From Lysobacter gummosus (lineage in GTDB: Bacteria > Pseudomonadota > Gammaproteobacteria > Xanthomonadales > Xanthomonadaceae), in the NCBI RefSeq assembly GCF_001442805.1, contig NZ_CP011131.1, positions 1,364,001 to 1,428,000 on the forward strand: a DNA stretch of 64,000 nucleotides, read 5' to 3'. Below are positions 54,164 through 64,000 of the stretch, one piece after another; position 1 is the first letter of the stretch, and the number at the start of each line of letters is the position of its first letter. The notes under the pieces are model-generated. The model was not told the DNA's origin, did not search any database, and was given only the letters and a program-made list of their open reading frames with translations. Position numbers and translations under genes: made by a program.

Positions 54164-55179
54164 GCCGGCACGCCGGTCGCGGGCGCCAGCGCGGGACGCA
54201 CGTAGCGTTCGACGATCTCGGCCAGCGGCGCCAATTCGGGATAGCGCGGCAGGACGATGTCGAGATAGCGCAGGAAGCGCGGCGCATCGGCCAGGTACTT
54301 GGGCTTGCCGTCGCGATGGTTGAGCCGCGCGAACAGGCCGAGGATCTTGATGTGGCGCTGCAGGCCGGCGAAATCCGCGTCGCGGCGGAAGCGCGCGAAC
54401 TCGGGCAGGGGAATGCCGGCGGAGATGGCGCGCGCGTGGTAGCGCGCGAGCCAGACGTCCACGCGCTCTTCCGGCCAGCTGATGAAGGCATCGCGGAACA
54501 GGCTGATCGGGTCGTAGGCGATCGGGCCTTTCAGCGCGCCCTGGAAATCGATCACCGCCACGCCGCCGTCCACCGGCATCAGATTGCGCGGCATGTAGTC
54601 GCGATGCACGAAGACCTGCGGCTGGGCGAGGACGTTGTCGAGGATGCGGCGATAGGCCAGATCGAGCCGTTCCAGATCGCCGCCATCCAGGGTCAGGCCC
54701 AGGTGCCGGCCCAGGAACCATTCGTCGAACAGACGCAGCTCGCGGCTCAGGAAGGCTTCGTCGTAGGGCGCCAGATCCTCGGGGCAGGGCAGCGCCTGAA
54801 TTTTCAGCAGTTCGCCGAAGGCCGCGTCGAACAGCGCATCGGCGTCGGCGTGGCCGGCTTCGAAGGCTTGCAGGAAGGTCTGCTGGCCGAGGTCTTCCAG
54901 CAGCAGGAAGCCGCGTTCCAGATCCTGCGCGCGCACCTGCGGCACGCGCACGCCGCCGGCGAGCAGCATCTCGCGGATGCGCAGCCACGGGCGCGCGTCT
55001 TCCAGCTCGGGCGGGGAGTCCATGACGATGACGCTGCCGGCGCCGGTCTGGCCGCGCCAATAGCTGCGGAAACCCGCGTCGAAGGAGGCTCGGGCGAGTT
55101 CGAGGCGGTCGTCGCCGGTCGCGGCGCGGGCCCAGTTCAGGCGGTCGGCGTCGCGGTCGGTGGGGTGTGGCTGGGTCAT
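54160..55179 (-). CDS. amgK: anomeric MurNAc/GlcNAc kinase AmgK, 339 aa
   Basis: AmgK phosphorylates MurNAc or GlcNAc at C1 for MurU. The aminoglycoside-phosphotransferase fold shows the catalytic HRDYMPRNLMPVDGG and the metal motif VIDFQGALKGPIAYD. It is coupled to murU. This route lets MurNAc re-enter peptidoglycan synthesis without MurA and is known to lower fosfomycin sensitivity in pseudomonads. Confidence 0.92.
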   Translation of the reverse strand: MTQPHPTDRDADRLNWARAATGDDRLELARASFDAGFRSYWRGQTGAGSVIVMDSPPELEDARPWLRIREMLLAGGVRVPQVRAQDLERGFLLLEDLGQQTFLQAFEAGHADADALFDAAFGELLKIQALPCPEDLAPYDEAFLSRELRLFDEWFLGRHLGLTLDGGDLERLDLAYRRILDNVLAQPQVFVHRDYMPRNLMPVDGGVAVIDFQGALKGPIAYDPISLFRDAFISWPEERVDVWLARYHARAISAGIPLPEFARFRRDADFAGLQRHIKILGLFARLNHRDGKPKYLADAPRFLRYLDIVLPRYPELAPLAEIVERYVRPALAPATGVPA

Positions 55180-55596
55180 GCGGGCTCCGGCGGCCGGACG
55201 GGCCGCAGGTGCACAGGGTAAACGGGTGGAGGGCGTGGGTGAATGTCGCCGACGCCTGTGCCCTCATCCACCCTTCTCCTGCAAGCGGGAGAAGGACGCG
55301 AATCGCTCCCTCTCCCGCTTGCGGGAGAGGGTTGGGGTGAGGGCGCGAACCACCGGCGCAGCGCGCGACCACCATCGAGAAGAGTAGGGCGAAGCCCACG
55401 CCGCAGATCCCCCGAAAGCAGTCGCCACCGCCGCTTTAGGATTCCCTGCGCCGCGGACCCCGCCCTACGGGTGCCCGGGTAGTACTGCAAAACTCGGTAA
55501 AGCGCGGAGCGGAGCCGGCGCGCTACGCCTGCTTCGATGCGGCGGCACGTGCGCTCCGAAACCCGGCGCGCGCGGCTCCGCTCCGCCTGTTGCTCA
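55180..55596. other. spacer between cysK and amgK, with repeats
   Basis: A dispersed repeat pair occupies 55261-55348. Farther right, a GGAGCGGAGCC / GGCTCCGCTCC inverted repeat (about 55506-55585, around a 55-base loop) stands next to the cysK stop. No gene is supported. Confidence 0.6.
55261..55348. repeat. dispersed CCCTCTCCCGC repeat pair
   Basis: Two direct-type units (55261-55297, CCCTCATCC ... TTCTCCTGCAAGCGGGAGAA; 55306-55348, TCCCTCTCCCGCTTGCGGGA with GGTTGGGGTGAGGGCG) belong to the family seen at 19107, 26150 and 28721. Confidence 0.85.
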
Positions 55597-56577
55597 TCAG
55601 GCCGCGACGGACTCCTTCTGATCCAGCGAGGCCAGCCATTCGTCGTCGGAACCTTCCGACACGCCTTCGAACAAGAACGTGGACAGATAGCGCTCGCCGG
55701 TGTCGGGCAGCATCGCCAGCAGCACCGAGCCTTCCGGCGCGGTTTGCGCGACCTGCAGCGCCGCGGCCACGGTCGCGCCGGCGGAGATACCGACGAACAG
55801 ACCTTCCTCGGCGGCGAGCCGGCGGGCGGTGTCGCGGGCGGTCACGTCATCGACCGGACGGATTTCGTCCGCGACGCCGCGATCGAGCACGCCGGGCACG
55901 AAGTCCGGCGTCCAGCCCTGAATCTTGTGCGGCTGCCAGGCCGCGCCGCTGAGCAAGGACGCGCCGGCCGGCTCGGAGGTGATGATCTTCAGATCCGGAC
56001 GCGCCAGCTTGAGCACTTGCCCGGCGCCGGTGAGCGTGCCGCCCGTGCCCCAGCCGGTGACGAAGAAGTCCAGGCGCTTGCCGGCGAAATCGCGCAGGAT
56101 TTCCGGGCCGGTGGTGCTGCGGTGATAAGCCGGGTTGGCCGGATTCTCGAACTGCTGGGCCAGGAACCAGCCATGTTTTTCCGCCAGTTCCGCGGCTTTG
56201 CGGACCATGCCGGTGCCGCGTTCGGCGGCCGGGGTCAGGATCACTTTCGCGCCGTAGGCGCGCATCAGCTTGCGCCGTTCGATCGAGAAGGTTTCCGTCA
56301 TCACCGCGACGAAGGGATAACCGCGCGCGGCCGCGACCAGCGCCAGCGCGATGCCGGTATTGCCCGAAGTCGCTTCCACGATGGTCTGGCCGGGCTTGAG
56401 CGCGCCGCTGCGTTCGGCGTCGAGCACGATCGCCAGCGCCAGGCGGTCCTTGACCGAGCCGCCGGGATTGAAGGATTCGACCTTCGCGTACAGCGACACA
56501 TGCTTGGGCGCGAGGCGATGCAGTTTGACGATCGGCGTGTTGCCGATGGTGTCGAGGATGCTGTCGTACAAAGGCAT
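55597..56577 (-). CDS. cysK: cysteine synthase A, 326 aa
   Basis: CysK forms cysteine from O-acetylserine and sulfide with pyridoxal phosphate. The PLP lysine lies in FNPGGSVKDRLAL, followed by EATSGNTGIALALVAAARGY and the phosphate loop TGWGTGGTLTGAG. It lies 30 bases after cysG in the same direction, so the two should be coexpressed in sulfur limitation. Confidence 0.95.
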   Translation of the reverse strand: MPLYDSILDTIGNTPIVKLHRLAPKHVSLYAKVESFNPGGSVKDRLALAIVLDAERSGALKPGQTIVEATSGNTGIALALVAAARGYPFVAVMTETFSIERRKLMRAYGAKVILTPAAERGTGMVRKAAELAEKHGWFLAQQFENPANPAYHRSTTGPEILRDFAGKRLDFFVTGWGTGGTLTGAGQVLKLARPDLKIITSEPAGASLLSGAAWQPHKIQGWTPDFVPGVLDRGVADEIRPVDDVTARDTARRLAAEEGLFVGISAGATVAAALQVAQTAPEGSVLLAMLPDTGERYLSTFLFEGVSEGSDDEWLASLDQKESVAA

Positions 56578-56607
56578 GGAAGTTCTCCCGTGGCGTGGGT
56601 GTGAGGG

Positions 56608-58062
56608 TCAGGCGGCCGCGGCGAACGCGGTGTCGCTGGAGATCGGCGCATCGGCGAAATCGGTCAGCGGCGCATCGCCGAACCAGTGCAGGCGCTGCGC
56701 CAGCGCGGCGACTTCGCCGACGATCAGCAAGGCCGGCGACTGCACCTGGTGCCCACGCGCGCGTTCGGCCAGATCGGCCAGCGTGCCGGTGACCACGCGC
56801 TGCTCGCGGCGCGAACCGTTTTCGATCAGCGCGAACGGCGTGGATGCCGCGCGGCCGTGTTGAATCAGTTTGTCGCGCAGCAGATCCAGCCCGGACACGC
56901 CCATGTAGACCGCCAGCGTCTGCTTTTCCTGCGCCAGCGCCTGCCAATCGAGGGTGTCGGTCGAGTCCTTCAGATGCGCGGTGACCAAGCGCAGCGATTG
57001 AGCATGCTCGCGATGCGTCAGTGGGACACCTGCGTAAGCGGCGCAGGCCACGGCGGCGGTGATGCCCGGCACGACTTCGAAGGCGATGCCGGCATCGGCC
57101 AGCACTTCCAGTTCTTCGCCGCCGCGGCCGAACACGAACGGATCGCCGCCCTTGAGCCGCACCACGCGCTTGCCGGCGCGGGCGTGTTCGAGCATCAACT
57201 CGTGGATGCGATCCTGCGTGGTGTGATGATTGCCGGCCTGCTTGCCGACTTCGATCAGCTCCGCGTCGCGGCGCGCCAGGCGCAGCACGTCGGCGCTGAC
57301 CAAGCGGTCATGCAGAATCACATCGGCTTCGTTCAATACGCGCAGACCACGCAAGGTCATCAAGCCCGCGTCGCCCGGACCGGCGCCGACCAGCGCGACC
57401 GAACCTGCCGGCGGCGCATCGGGCTTGTCGTCGATCAAGGCTACGCCGAACGCGCGCTGCGCTTCGTCCAGGCGGCCTTCGCGCAGCAGCGAGGGAATCG
57501 GCCCGGACAGCACGCGATCGAAGAAACGCCGCCGCACCGCCATGTCCGGATAGTGGCGGCGGATGCGCGCGCGTTCGCGGCTGAGCAGGCGCGCGAGTTC
57601 GCCGAGCGATTCGTCGAACTGGGTTTCCAGGGTTTCGCGCAGATGCCGCGCCAGCATCGGCGCGCCGCCGCCGCTGGAGATGGCGATCTGCACCGGGCCG
57701 CGTTCTACCCGGGCCGGGACGTGAAAGCTGGAGGCCTCCAGATCGTCCACGACGTTGACCCAGACCCGGCGCGCTTCGCCGGCCTCGGCGACGGCGCGGT
57801 TGACCGCGCCATCGTCGGTGGCGGCGATCGCCAGCCAGGCCTGGTCCAGCCATTCGGGCTGGAAGTGTCCGGATAAGTGTTCGATCCGTCCCTGCGCCGC
57901 CCATTCGGCCAGCGCCGGCAGCAGCTGCGGTGCGCCCACGCGCACCCGGGCGCCGGCTTCGAGCAATGCCGCGGCCTTGCGCAGCGCCACCGCTCCGCCG
58001 CCGACCACGAGCACGGTGCGTCCGCGCAGGTCGGCAAACAGCGGAAACAGGGGGCTGGTCAT
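56608..58062 (-). CDS. cysG: siroheme synthase CysG, 484 aa
   Basis: CysG makes siroheme, the cofactor of the sulfite reductase encoded 4 kb to the right. The N-terminal dehydrogenase/ferrochelatase part ([21 protein letters not shown]) and C-terminal uroporphyrinogen methyltransferase ([32 protein letters not shown]) are fused. The ATG at 58062 gives the family start. It is divergent from cysB. Confidence 0.95.
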   Translation of the reverse strand: MTSPLFPLFADLRGRTVLVVGGGAVALRKAAALLEAGARVRVGAPQLLPALAEWAAQGRIEHLSGHFQPEWLDQAWLAIAATDDGAVNRAVAEAGEARRVWVNVVDDLEASSFHVPARVERGPVQIAISSGGGAPMLARHLRETLETQFDESLGELARLLSRERARIRRHYPDMAVRRRFFDRVLSGPIPSLLREGRLDEAQRAFGVALIDDKPDAPPAGSVALVGAGPGDAGLMTLRGLRVLNEADVILHDRLVSADVLRLARRDAELIEVGKQAGNHHTTQDRIHELMLEHARAGKRVVRLKGGDPFVFGRGGEELEVLADAGIAFEVVPGITAAVACAAYAGVPLTHREHAQSLRLVTAHLKDSTDTLDWQALAQEKQTLAVYMGVSGLDLLRDKLIQHGRAASTPFALIENGSRREQRVVTGTLADLAERARGHQVQSPALLIVGEVAALAQRLHWFGDAPLTDFADAPISSDTAFAAAA

Positions 58063-58397
58063 GGCGGCGAGAGGGCAATCCGGGGACGATGAGGCGACCC
58101 TACGGCCCGCGGCCGGGGACCGGAAATGACGGGGCTGCCTTTGCACATGCCGTCACGTAATGAGTCGCTGCGTTGCGGGGCGGATACTGGACAAGGCCGC
58201 CATACGCCGGCTAGCCTATAAATCCCTTTATCCGAATAGAGCGATAAATAAGTGGACGCGGAGTGCCAGCGAATGTCCGGGATGCGATTTGACCGCCGTA
58301 ACGACCGCAAACCCGCGGCCGCAGGCTGTTGTCGCTCGCCCCGACTCGCCGTGCCCGGTTCCGTTCCGCCCCGACTCTTATTCTGGATCGCTTCGCC
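58063..58397. promoter_or_regulatory. divergent cysG-cysB control region with AT-rich core
   Basis: At 58211-58255 the sequence turns AT-rich (CCTATAAATCCCTTTATCCG, then AATAGAGCGATAAATAAG). This is unusual for the window and suits CysB-type LysR binding and the two divergent promoters. No gene is supported. Confidence 0.5.
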
Positions 58398-59381
58398 ATG
58401 ACCCTGACCCAGCTGCGCTATCTGGTCGCCATCGCCGATTCCGGCCTCAACATCACCCTCGCCGCCGAACGCGTTCACGCCACCCAGCCCGGTTTGTCCA
58501 AGCAGCTCAAGCAACTGGAGGACGAATTGGGCTTCTTGTTGTTCGTGCGCAAGGGCCGCAGCCTGGAAGCGATCGCGCCGGCCGGCGAGCGCGTGCTCGA
58601 ACACGCGCGCCGCATTCTCGAAGAAGCCGGCAATATCCGCGCCTATGCCGCCAATGAGCGCGGCCAGCACGCCGGGCGCCTGGTGCTGTCCACCACGCAC
58701 ACGCAGGCGCGCTACGTGCTGCCGCCGATCATCGCCCAGGTCAAGCGCGACTTCCCGCAAGTCAGCGTGCATCTGCAAGCGGCGGCCGACGGCGAGGTGC
58801 TGTCGCATCTGTCGCACGGCAACGCCGATCTGGCGGTGATCAGCACCGCCGGCGCGCCGCCCGAAGGCGGGCTGGCGGTGCCGCTGTTCCGTTGGCGCCG
58901 GGTGGTGCTGGTGCCGCGCGCGCATGCGCTGGCCAAGCTCGATCGCGCGCCGACGCTGGCCGAACTGGCGGCGCATCCTTTGATCAGTTACGAATCTTCG
59001 ACGCGTCCGGAATCCTCGTTGCGCCGCGCCTTCAGCGCCGGCGGCCACGAGCCGCAGCTGGCGATGACCGCGCGCGATGCGGACTTGATCAAGACTTACG
59101 TGCGCGCCGGTCTCGGCGTGGGCGTGCTGGCGGAGATGGCGGTGACCTCGCGCGATGAGGACCTCAAGGCGCTGGTCGCGCCGGACGCATTTCCCGAGTG
59201 CATCACCTGGGCGGTGATCCCGCGTGCGCGGGTGTTGCGCGATTACGCGCTGGAGTTGCTGCACGGCCTGGCGCCGCAGATCGACCGGCGCGATCTGCGG
59301 CGGGTGCTGGAAGGCAATCTGGAACCGCAGTGGCCTAAGGCGCCTACTTGGGTTGAATTGACTCAGCCGATTAGTTCTTGA
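58398..59381 (+). CDS. cysB: LysR-family regulator CysB, 327 aa
   Basis: CysB activates sulfate assimilation genes when N-acetylserine is present. The helix-turn-helix is MTLTQLRYLVAIADSGLNIT with RVHATQPGLSKQLKQLEDELG, and the inducer domain follows. The CysB type (as in xanthomonads) is supported by the flanking cysG and cysH-J genes and by conservation of TTHTQARYVLPPII. It is convergent with cysH. Confidence 0.9.
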   Translation: MTLTQLRYLVAIADSGLNITLAAERVHATQPGLSKQLKQLEDELGFLLFVRKGRSLEAIAPAGERVLEHARRILEEAGNIRAYAANERGQHAGRLVLSTTHTQARYVLPPIIAQVKRDFPQVSVHLQAAADGEVLSHLSHGNADLAVISTAGAPPEGGLAVPLFRWRRVVLVPRAHALAKLDRAPTLAELAAHPLISYESSTRPESSLRRAFSAGGHEPQLAMTARDADLIKTYVRAGLGVGVLAEMAVTSRDEDLKALVAPDAFPECITWAVIPRARVLRDYALELLHGLAPQIDRRDLRRVLEGNLEPQWPKAPTWVELTQPISS

Positions 59382-59397
59382 GGTCGGCGGTGCGGTG

Positions 59398-59577
59398 AAA
59401 GCAAAGGCAAATCCCCCTGGCCCCCCTTTTTCAAAGGGGGGAACTCTTCGGGGTGGGGTGAAGGGGCTTGGGAATTATCGCTTCGTGCGCAACGCGCTTC
59501 GGTGGCTACCCGCGACCACGATCCCGCCTACCGAACTTCCCCCTTTGAAAAAGGGGGATTGAGGGGGATTTGCTCTT
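59398..59577. repeat. pair of inverted CCCCCTTTTTCAAAGGGGG half-elements
   Basis: Half-units 59398-59444 and 59536-59577 face each other across about 90 bases between the convergent cysB and cysH ends, arranged as at 8455-8616. They may help end both transcripts. Confidence 0.85.
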
Positions 59578-59601
59578 AAGTCCAGCAGCGCCCCGCAACG
59601 A

Positions 59602-60354
59602 TCAAGCGGCCTTATCTTCCGCCACCGGCTCACTATCGAAATGCAGCCCGCATTCGCGCTTTAGCCCGAAGAAGCGCGTGTCCTCCTCGCGCATGCCCGG
59701 CTCCAGCCGCCGCGTAGTGTGGGTGTCGCCGATCGACACATAGCCGTCGTGCCACAACGGGTGGTAAGGCAGATCATGAGTCTGCAAATACTGCCAGATA
59801 TCGCGATCGGTCCAGTCCGCCAGCGGATGCAGCTTCCAGCGGCCGTCCTTCAACTGCACGAAATCGATGTTGGCGCGGCTACCCGACTGGCTGCGGCGCA
59901 GGCCGGCGATCCAGGTGCGCACGCCCAGTTCGCTCAAGGCGCGTTGCATCGGCTCGACCTTGCGCAGGCGGTTGTAGCGCTCGATGCCTTCCACGCCCTG
60001 TTCCCACAAGCGACCGAATCGCGCTTCCATCCAGGCCACGCCCATCTGCGGGCGATACACCTTCAGATTGAGATCGAGGCGCTCGCCGAGCTGGTCGATG
60101 AAGCGATAGGTCTCCGGAAACAGATAACCGGTATCGACCACGATCACGGGAATCTTCGGCGCCTGCGCGGTCACCATGTGCAGCGACACCGCCGACTGCG
60201 CGCCGAAACTCGACGACAGCGCGTGTTCGCCCGCGGTGTTTTCCAGCGCCCAGGCGATGCGCTGCTGCGCCGACTGGGTGCCCAGCCAGGCGTTGAGTTC
60301 GGCCAGCGCGCGCGGGGATTCGGCGGCGGTGACAGGGTCGGTGGGTGCGCTCAT
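59602..60354 (-). CDS. cysH: phosphoadenosine phosphosulfate reductase CysH, 250 aa
   Basis: CysH reduces PAPS or APS to sulfite with thioredoxin or glutaredoxin. The nucleotide loop [31 protein letters not shown] and the C-terminal catalytic cysteine in ECGLHF are present. There is only one C-terminal cysteine and no extra Cys-Cys pairs, so the PAPS-type enzyme without an iron-sulfur cluster is indicated. The start overlaps cysI as ATGA. Confidence 0.93.
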   Translation of the reverse strand: MSAPTDPVTAAESPRALAELNAWLGTQSAQQRIAWALENTAGEHALSSSFGAQSAVSLHMVTAQAPKIPVIVVDTGYLFPETYRFIDQLGERLDLNLKVYRPQMGVAWMEARFGRLWEQGVEGIERYNRLRKVEPMQRALSELGVRTWIAGLRRSQSGSRANIDFVQLKDGRWKLHPLADWTDRDIWQYLQTHDLPYHPLWHDGYVSIGDTHTTRRLEPGMREEDTRFFGLKRECGLHFDSEPVAEDKAA

Positions 60355-62090
60355 GCGTGGGCCTCGGTAACCAGAACGACCGGAATGCCGGTGGGAGTGG
60401 GATAGGGGACGGATACGACTTCGCTGCGGACCAGGTAATCGCCGAAACCTTCGTCGCCGATGCGCTCGCTTGCATAACCGGCGAACAAGGGATCGAGCGC
60501 GGCCAGGATTTCGGGTTCGGCGATGTTCTCGCGGTACAACGTGTTCAAGCGCTGGCCGCGATGATCGGCGCCCAGCATCAGGTTGTAGCGGCCGGGCGCC
60601 TTGCCGACCAGGGCGATCTCGCCCAGGTACGGGCGCGAACAACCATTCGGGCAGCCGCTGATGCGCAGGTTGATCGCGGCATCGGGAATCGCATGGCGCG
60701 CCAGCAGCTTTTCGACTTCGCCGACGAAATCGGGCAGATAACGTTCGGCCTCGGCCATCGCCAGGCCGCAGGTCGGCAGCGCCACGCAGGCCAGGGCATT
60801 GCGGCGCACCGGGCTGGCCTGGATATAGCCGTCCAGGCCATGCCGGGCGACCAGCGCATCGACTTGCGCGCGCAAGTCCGCGGGCACCCCGGCGATCACC
60901 AGATTCTGGTTCGGCGTCATGCGGAATTCGGCGCCGTCGTGGCCGCTGAGCAGTTGCGCGATTTCGCGCAGGCCGCTCAGATGAGTGACCGCCGCGCCCA
61001 GACCGTCGAGCGCGCCGTCGACGATGCGCCCGGCCGGAATGCGCAAGGTCAGATGCGCGCGGCCGTCGTCGCCTTCGACCCAGCCGAAGCGGTCGCCGTT
61101 GTGGCGGAAGGCGAACGGCCGCGCCGGCTGGAGAGAGAATCCGGCGCGGCGTTCGACTTCCGATTTGAACCAGTCCAGCCCGCGATCGTCGATGGTGTAC
61201 TTCAGACGCGCGCGCTTGCGCACTTCGCGATTGCCGAAATCGCGCTGCGCTGTCACCACCGCTTCGCCGACCGCGATCACCTGACCCGGCGCGACGAAGC
61301 CGATCACGTCGGCCACGCGCGGATAGGTTTCGGCGTCGCCGTGAGTCGCGCCCATGCCGCCGCCGACGGTGACGTTGTAGCCGAGCAGTTCTCCGTCTTC
61401 GATGATCGCGATGTAGCCCAGGTCCTGCGCGAACACATCGACATCGTTGTACGGCGGAATCGCGAAGCCGATCTTGAACTTGCGCGGCAGGTAGGCCTTG
61501 CCGTAGATCGGCTCGTCCTCGCTGCCGCTGCCGGCGATGCGTTCTTCGTCCAGCCAGATTTCGTAGTAGGCGCGGGTGTTTGGCAGCAGATGCTCCGACA
61601 GCGCCGCGGCCTGGGCGAACACCGCCGCGTGCGAGGCCGACAGCTGCGGATTGGCGGCGACCGCGACATTGCGGTTGACGTCGCCGCAGGCGGCCAGAGT
61701 GTCGATCAGCGTGGCGTTGATCGCCTGCATGGTCGGCTTGAGCTCGGTCTTGATCACGCCGTGGAACTGGAAGGCCTGGCGGGTGGTGACGCGCAGGCCG
61801 CGCTCGGCGTAGCGGGTGGCGATGCCGTCGAGCTTGAGCCATTGCTCGGGCGACACCACGCCGCCGGGCGTGCGGGTGCGGATCATGAAGCTGTAGGCCG
61901 GCTCCAGCAGCGCCTGACGGCGCTCCTCGCGCACGTCGCGATCGTCCTGCTGATAGCTGCCGTGGTACTTGATCAGGGTCTGGTCGTCGTCGTTCAGCGC
62001 GCCGGTGACCGGGTTGGCCAGACTTTCCAGCAAGGTGCCGCGCAGACGCGCGCTGGACTGTTTGATGTCCTCGACCGAATGCGCGCTCAT
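60351..62090 (-). CDS. cysI: sulfite reductase hemoprotein beta-subunit, 579 aa
   Basis: CysI carries the siroheme and [4Fe-4S] cluster that reduce sulfite to sulfide. The cluster cysteines lie in [16 protein letters not shown] and [15 protein letters not shown]; the N-terminal domain has [17 protein letters not shown] form. The start overlaps the preceding 82-codon gene as ATGA and the stop overlaps cysH. All four genes should form one transcript with cysJ first. Confidence 0.95.
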   Translation of the reverse strand: MSAHSVEDIKQSSARLRGTLLESLANPVTGALNDDDQTLIKYHGSYQQDDRDVREERRQALLEPAYSFMIRTRTPGGVVSPEQWLKLDGIATRYAERGLRVTTRQAFQFHGVIKTELKPTMQAINATLIDTLAACGDVNRNVAVAANPQLSASHAAVFAQAAALSEHLLPNTRAYYEIWLDEERIAGSGSEDEPIYGKAYLPRKFKIGFAIPPYNDVDVFAQDLGYIAIIEDGELLGYNVTVGGGMGATHGDAETYPRVADVIGFVAPGQVIAVGEAVVTAQRDFGNREVRKRARLKYTIDDRGLDWFKSEVERRAGFSLQPARPFAFRHNGDRFGWVEGDDGRAHLTLRIPAGRIVDGALDGLGAAVTHLSGLREIAQLLSGHDGAEFRMTPNQNLVIAGVPADLRAQVDALVARHGLDGYIQASPVRRNALACVALPTCGLAMAEAERYLPDFVGEVEKLLARHAIPDAAINLRISGCPNGCSRPYLGEIALVGKAPGRYNLMLGADHRGQRLNTLYRENIAEPEILAALDPLFAGYASERIGDEGFGDYLVRSEVVSVPYPTPTGIPVVLVTEAHA

Positions 62091-62335
62091 GCCGGCGCTC
62101 CGGCGCGCGAGCGCAGCGGATGCAGCCCGAACAGAACGCGGCCCGCTCGCGACGGCGCGCTCTTGGCGACGCGCTCGACCACGGCGGCGGAAACTCGTCC
62201 GCGTTCCATCCGGACTGCCGGGGCAACTTGCACTGCGTGGCGGTCAGTAGACATCAACGGCGGCGCGGCGACCTGCGACGCGCGGCCCGATTCGATGAAA
62301 TGGCGTTCGAGGAAATACAGGCGCTGCGCGTACAT
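62087..62335 (-). CDS. 82-aa protein of unknown function between cysJ and cysI
   Basis: The frame starts in the cysJ stop (ATGA at 62332-62335) and stops in the cysI start (ATGA at 62087-62090), so it is coupled on both sides. The product begins [20 protein letters not shown], is strongly basic (about 14 Arg) and ends AGAPA. No domain is recognised. It could be a small adaptor of the sulfite reductase, or a coupling frame; codon use alone does not prove it. Confidence 0.55.
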   Translation of the reverse strand: MYAQRLYFLERHFIESGRASQVAAPPLMSTDRHAVQVAPAVRMERGRVSAAVVERVAKSAPSRAGRVLFGLHPLRSRAGAPA

Positions 62336-64000
62336 CAATAAACGTCCCGGGCGTAACGGCCCTGTTGCTGCAACTCGTTCAGATACTCTTCGGCGGCTTC
62401 CGCGCTCTTGCCGCCGTGTTCGGCGATGACCGACAGCAACGCGGCGTGCACGTCGCGGGCCATTCGGGTGGCGTCGCCGCACACGTACAGGTGCGCGCCG
62501 CCCTGCAGCCAGTCGTACAGGTCGCGGCCGTGTTCGCGCAGGCGATGCTGCACGTAGACCTTTTGCGCCTGATCGCGCGAGAAGGCCAGATCGAGCCGAT
62601 GCAGCTGGCCCGACTTCAGCGCCGCCTGCCATTCGGTCTGGTAGAGGAAATCGGTGCGGAAATGCGGATTGCCGAACAGCAACCAGTTGCGGCCGCCGGC
62701 GCCGTCGGCGGCGCGGTCCTGGACGAAGCCGCGGAACGGCGCCACGCCGGTGCCCGGGCCGATCATGACGATGTCGCGATTGCCGTCGGCGGGCAGGCGG
62801 AAGCGCTCGTTGTGTTCGATGAACACCGGCAGGCGCTCGCCTTCCTCCGCTGCGGCCAGCAGATGCGAGGCCGCACCCCAGCGCGGGCCGTGTTCGCTTT
62901 CGTATTGCAGATGGGCGACGGTCAGATGCGCTTCTTCGCCGACGGCCTTCTGGCTGGAAGCGATCGAATACAGCCGCGGCGTCAGCGGACGCAGCGCGGC
63001 GACCAGTTCTTCCGCCGACCACTGGCCGTCGTAGCGCTGCAGCAGGTCGATCACCTGCGTGCGCGACAGCAGATCGGCCAATTGCGCGGCGTTGTCCGGC
63101 GCGAGCAGGCGGTTGAGTTCGTCGCTGCGCGCGTGCGCGGCGTGGCTGGCGATGAACGGCCGCGCCAGCTTGGTGAGTTCGCGCTTTTCGCCCAGCCACT
63201 GCCGCAGCGGCAGATTGTGGCCGCCGTGGCTGACCGAGGCGTCGCCGTCGAGTTCCAGCGTCTCCAGCACCGCCTGCACCAGCTCGGGCGGGTTGCGCGG
63301 CCACAGGCCAAGCGCGTCGCCGGGCTGATAGTGCAGGCCGGAGCCTTCCAGCGACAGTTCGATATGACGGATGTCCTTGTCGGCGCTGTACGCGCCGCGC
63401 GCGCTGGTGCCGCGCGCGATCAGGCGGCGGTTGGCGATCAGCTCGGCCGCGAACGGCGCGTCGCGATGGAACGCCGGCGCCGCCGGCAGCGGCCGCAGCG
63501 GCGTCACCGTGGCCAGATGCGCGGCCGCCGGCTTCAGGGTTTCCTTCGCCTGGGTCAGCGCCTGCTGCAGCCACGGCGTGGAGACGGTTTCGAAATCCAG
63601 GTCGGCTTCGCCGCGCGCGAACAGACGCGTGGCGCCCAGTTCGGCCAGGCGCGTGTCGAGCTTGCTGCCGATCGCGCAGAACTGCGGGTAGCTGGAATCG
63701 CCCAGGCCCAGCACGGCGTAGCTCAGGTTCTTGAGCTCGGGCGCGCGCTTGCCGGCAAGGAATTCGACCAGACCGCGCGCGTCGTCCGGCGGATCGCCGT
63801 CGCCCTGGGTGCTGATGACGATGTAGAGCAGGCGCTCGTTCTTGAGTTCGCGGGTCGGGTAGGCGTCGGCGCGGAGCAGGCGCACGCCCAGTCCGGCGGC
63901 CTCGGCCTGGCTGGCGAGCTGCTCGGCCAATCGCTTGGCGTTGCCGGTCTGGCTGCCATAGACGATGGTCAGGCGCTCGCTGCTCCTGGCTTCCGGCAGG
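62335..64000 (-). CDS. cysJ: sulfite reductase flavoprotein alpha-subunit, 5' end outside the window
   Basis: CysJ passes NADPH electrons through FAD and FMN to CysI. The FMN domain (VYGSQTGNAKRLAEQ; LGLGDSSYPQFC), the FAD domain (PRLYSIASSQKAVG), NADP domain (MIGPGTGVAPFRGF) and the C-terminal YARDVY are present. The frame continues to the end of the window, so roughly the first few tens of residues are missing. It is the first gene of the leftward cys operon here. Confidence 0.94.
   Translation of the reverse strand, partial: LPEARSSERLTIVYGSQTGNAKRLAEQLASQAEAAGLGVRLLRADAYPTRELKNERLLYIVISTQGDGDPPDDARGLVEFLAGKRAPELKNLSYAVLGLGDSSYPQFCAIGSKLDTRLAELGATRLFARGEADLDFETVSTPWLQQALTQAKETLKPAAAHLATVTPLRPLPAAPAFHRDAPFAAELIANRRLIARGTSARGAYSADKDIRHIELSLEGSGLHYQPGDALGLWPRNPPELVQAVLETLELDGDASVSHGGHNLPLRQWLGEKRELTKLARPFIASHAAHARSDELNRLLAPDNAAQLADLLSRTQVIDLLQRYDGQWSAEELVAALRPLTPRLYSIASSQKAVGEEAHLTVAHLQYESEHGPRWGAASHLLAAAEEGERLPVFIEHNERFRLPADGNRDIVMIGPGTGVAPFRGFVQDRAADGAGGRNWLLFGNPHFRTDFLYQTEWQAALKSGQLHRLDLAFSRDQAQKVYVQHRLREHGRDLYDWLQGGAHLYVCGDATRMARDVHAALLSVIAEHGGKSAEAAEEYLNELQQQGRYARDVY

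Overview
The window is high-GC chromosomal DNA from a gammaproteobacterium, most likely Lysobacter or a close relative in the Xanthomonadaceae/Lysobacteraceae. The reasons are gene order (hprK-rapZ-EIIA-ptsH-ptsI-mgtE; rpoN-lptB-lptA-lptC-kdsC-kdsD; DUF3108-DUF3108-purN ... purM-DUF2066-permease-hda), many ATGA start/stop overlaps, and several families of dispersed palindromic repeats typical of this group. No rRNA, tRNA, CRISPR array, integrase or transposase gene was seen. Both ends cut genes: an ATP-grasp gene at the left and cysJ at the right.

Layout. 0-3.2 kb: translationally coupled ATP-grasp / GNAT / Rieske oxygenase genes, probably the end of an unidentified biosynthetic operon. 3.2-10.2 kb: DUF4153 membrane protein, tag, yqgE-ruvX-pyrB, a short PhnA/YjdM protein, a hydrolase remnant and mgtE. 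10.4-11.8 kb: a secreted DUF5648/lectin-like protein. 11.8-18.4 kb: a regulatory phosphotransferase system with no sugar permease (EI, HPr, EIIA-Man type, HPr kinase, RapZ, EIIA-Ntr), interrupted by a lipoprotein gene and an EF-hand gene. 18.4-26.1 kb: hpf, rpoN and the LPS transport/Kdo genes, then an ibaG-like gene and murA. 26.4-28.6 kb: two DUF3108 proteins and purN.

28.7-46.5 kb is an accessory block lying between purN and purM, which I recall as neighbours in related genomes. It carries a phosphonate-catabolism set: a TonB receptor, an orphan PhnM, a PhnF-type GntR regulator, a secreted alkaline-phosphatase-superfamily enzyme with hemopexin-like repeats, and an operon of phosphonatase-like hydrolase, DUF5690-type transporter and FAD-dependent oxidoreductase. 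The exact 11-mer CCTGTCTAGTC occurs in the control regions of the receptor, of phnM/phnF and of the hydrolase operon, and once more 21 kb away before the secreted DUF5648 protein. It is the best candidate here for an undescribed regulon. The block also holds a TPR/PAS protein, two unknown secreted proteins, a 1.2-kb gene-free stretch with a perfect 15-bp hairpin, and three tandem paralogous four-helix membrane proteins.

46.5-51 kb returns to core genes (purM, DUF2066, PerM-type permease, hda). 51-52.2 kb is a non-coding repeat region: a roughly 300-bp-arm inverted repeat built with short tandem repeats. It is followed by a macrodomain gene coupled to an RNA 2'-phosphotransferase gene, then murU-amgK for cell-wall recycling. 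55.6-64 kb is the sulfate assimilation cluster: cysK and cysG divergent from cysB, and cysH-cysI-(82-codon gene)-cysJ.
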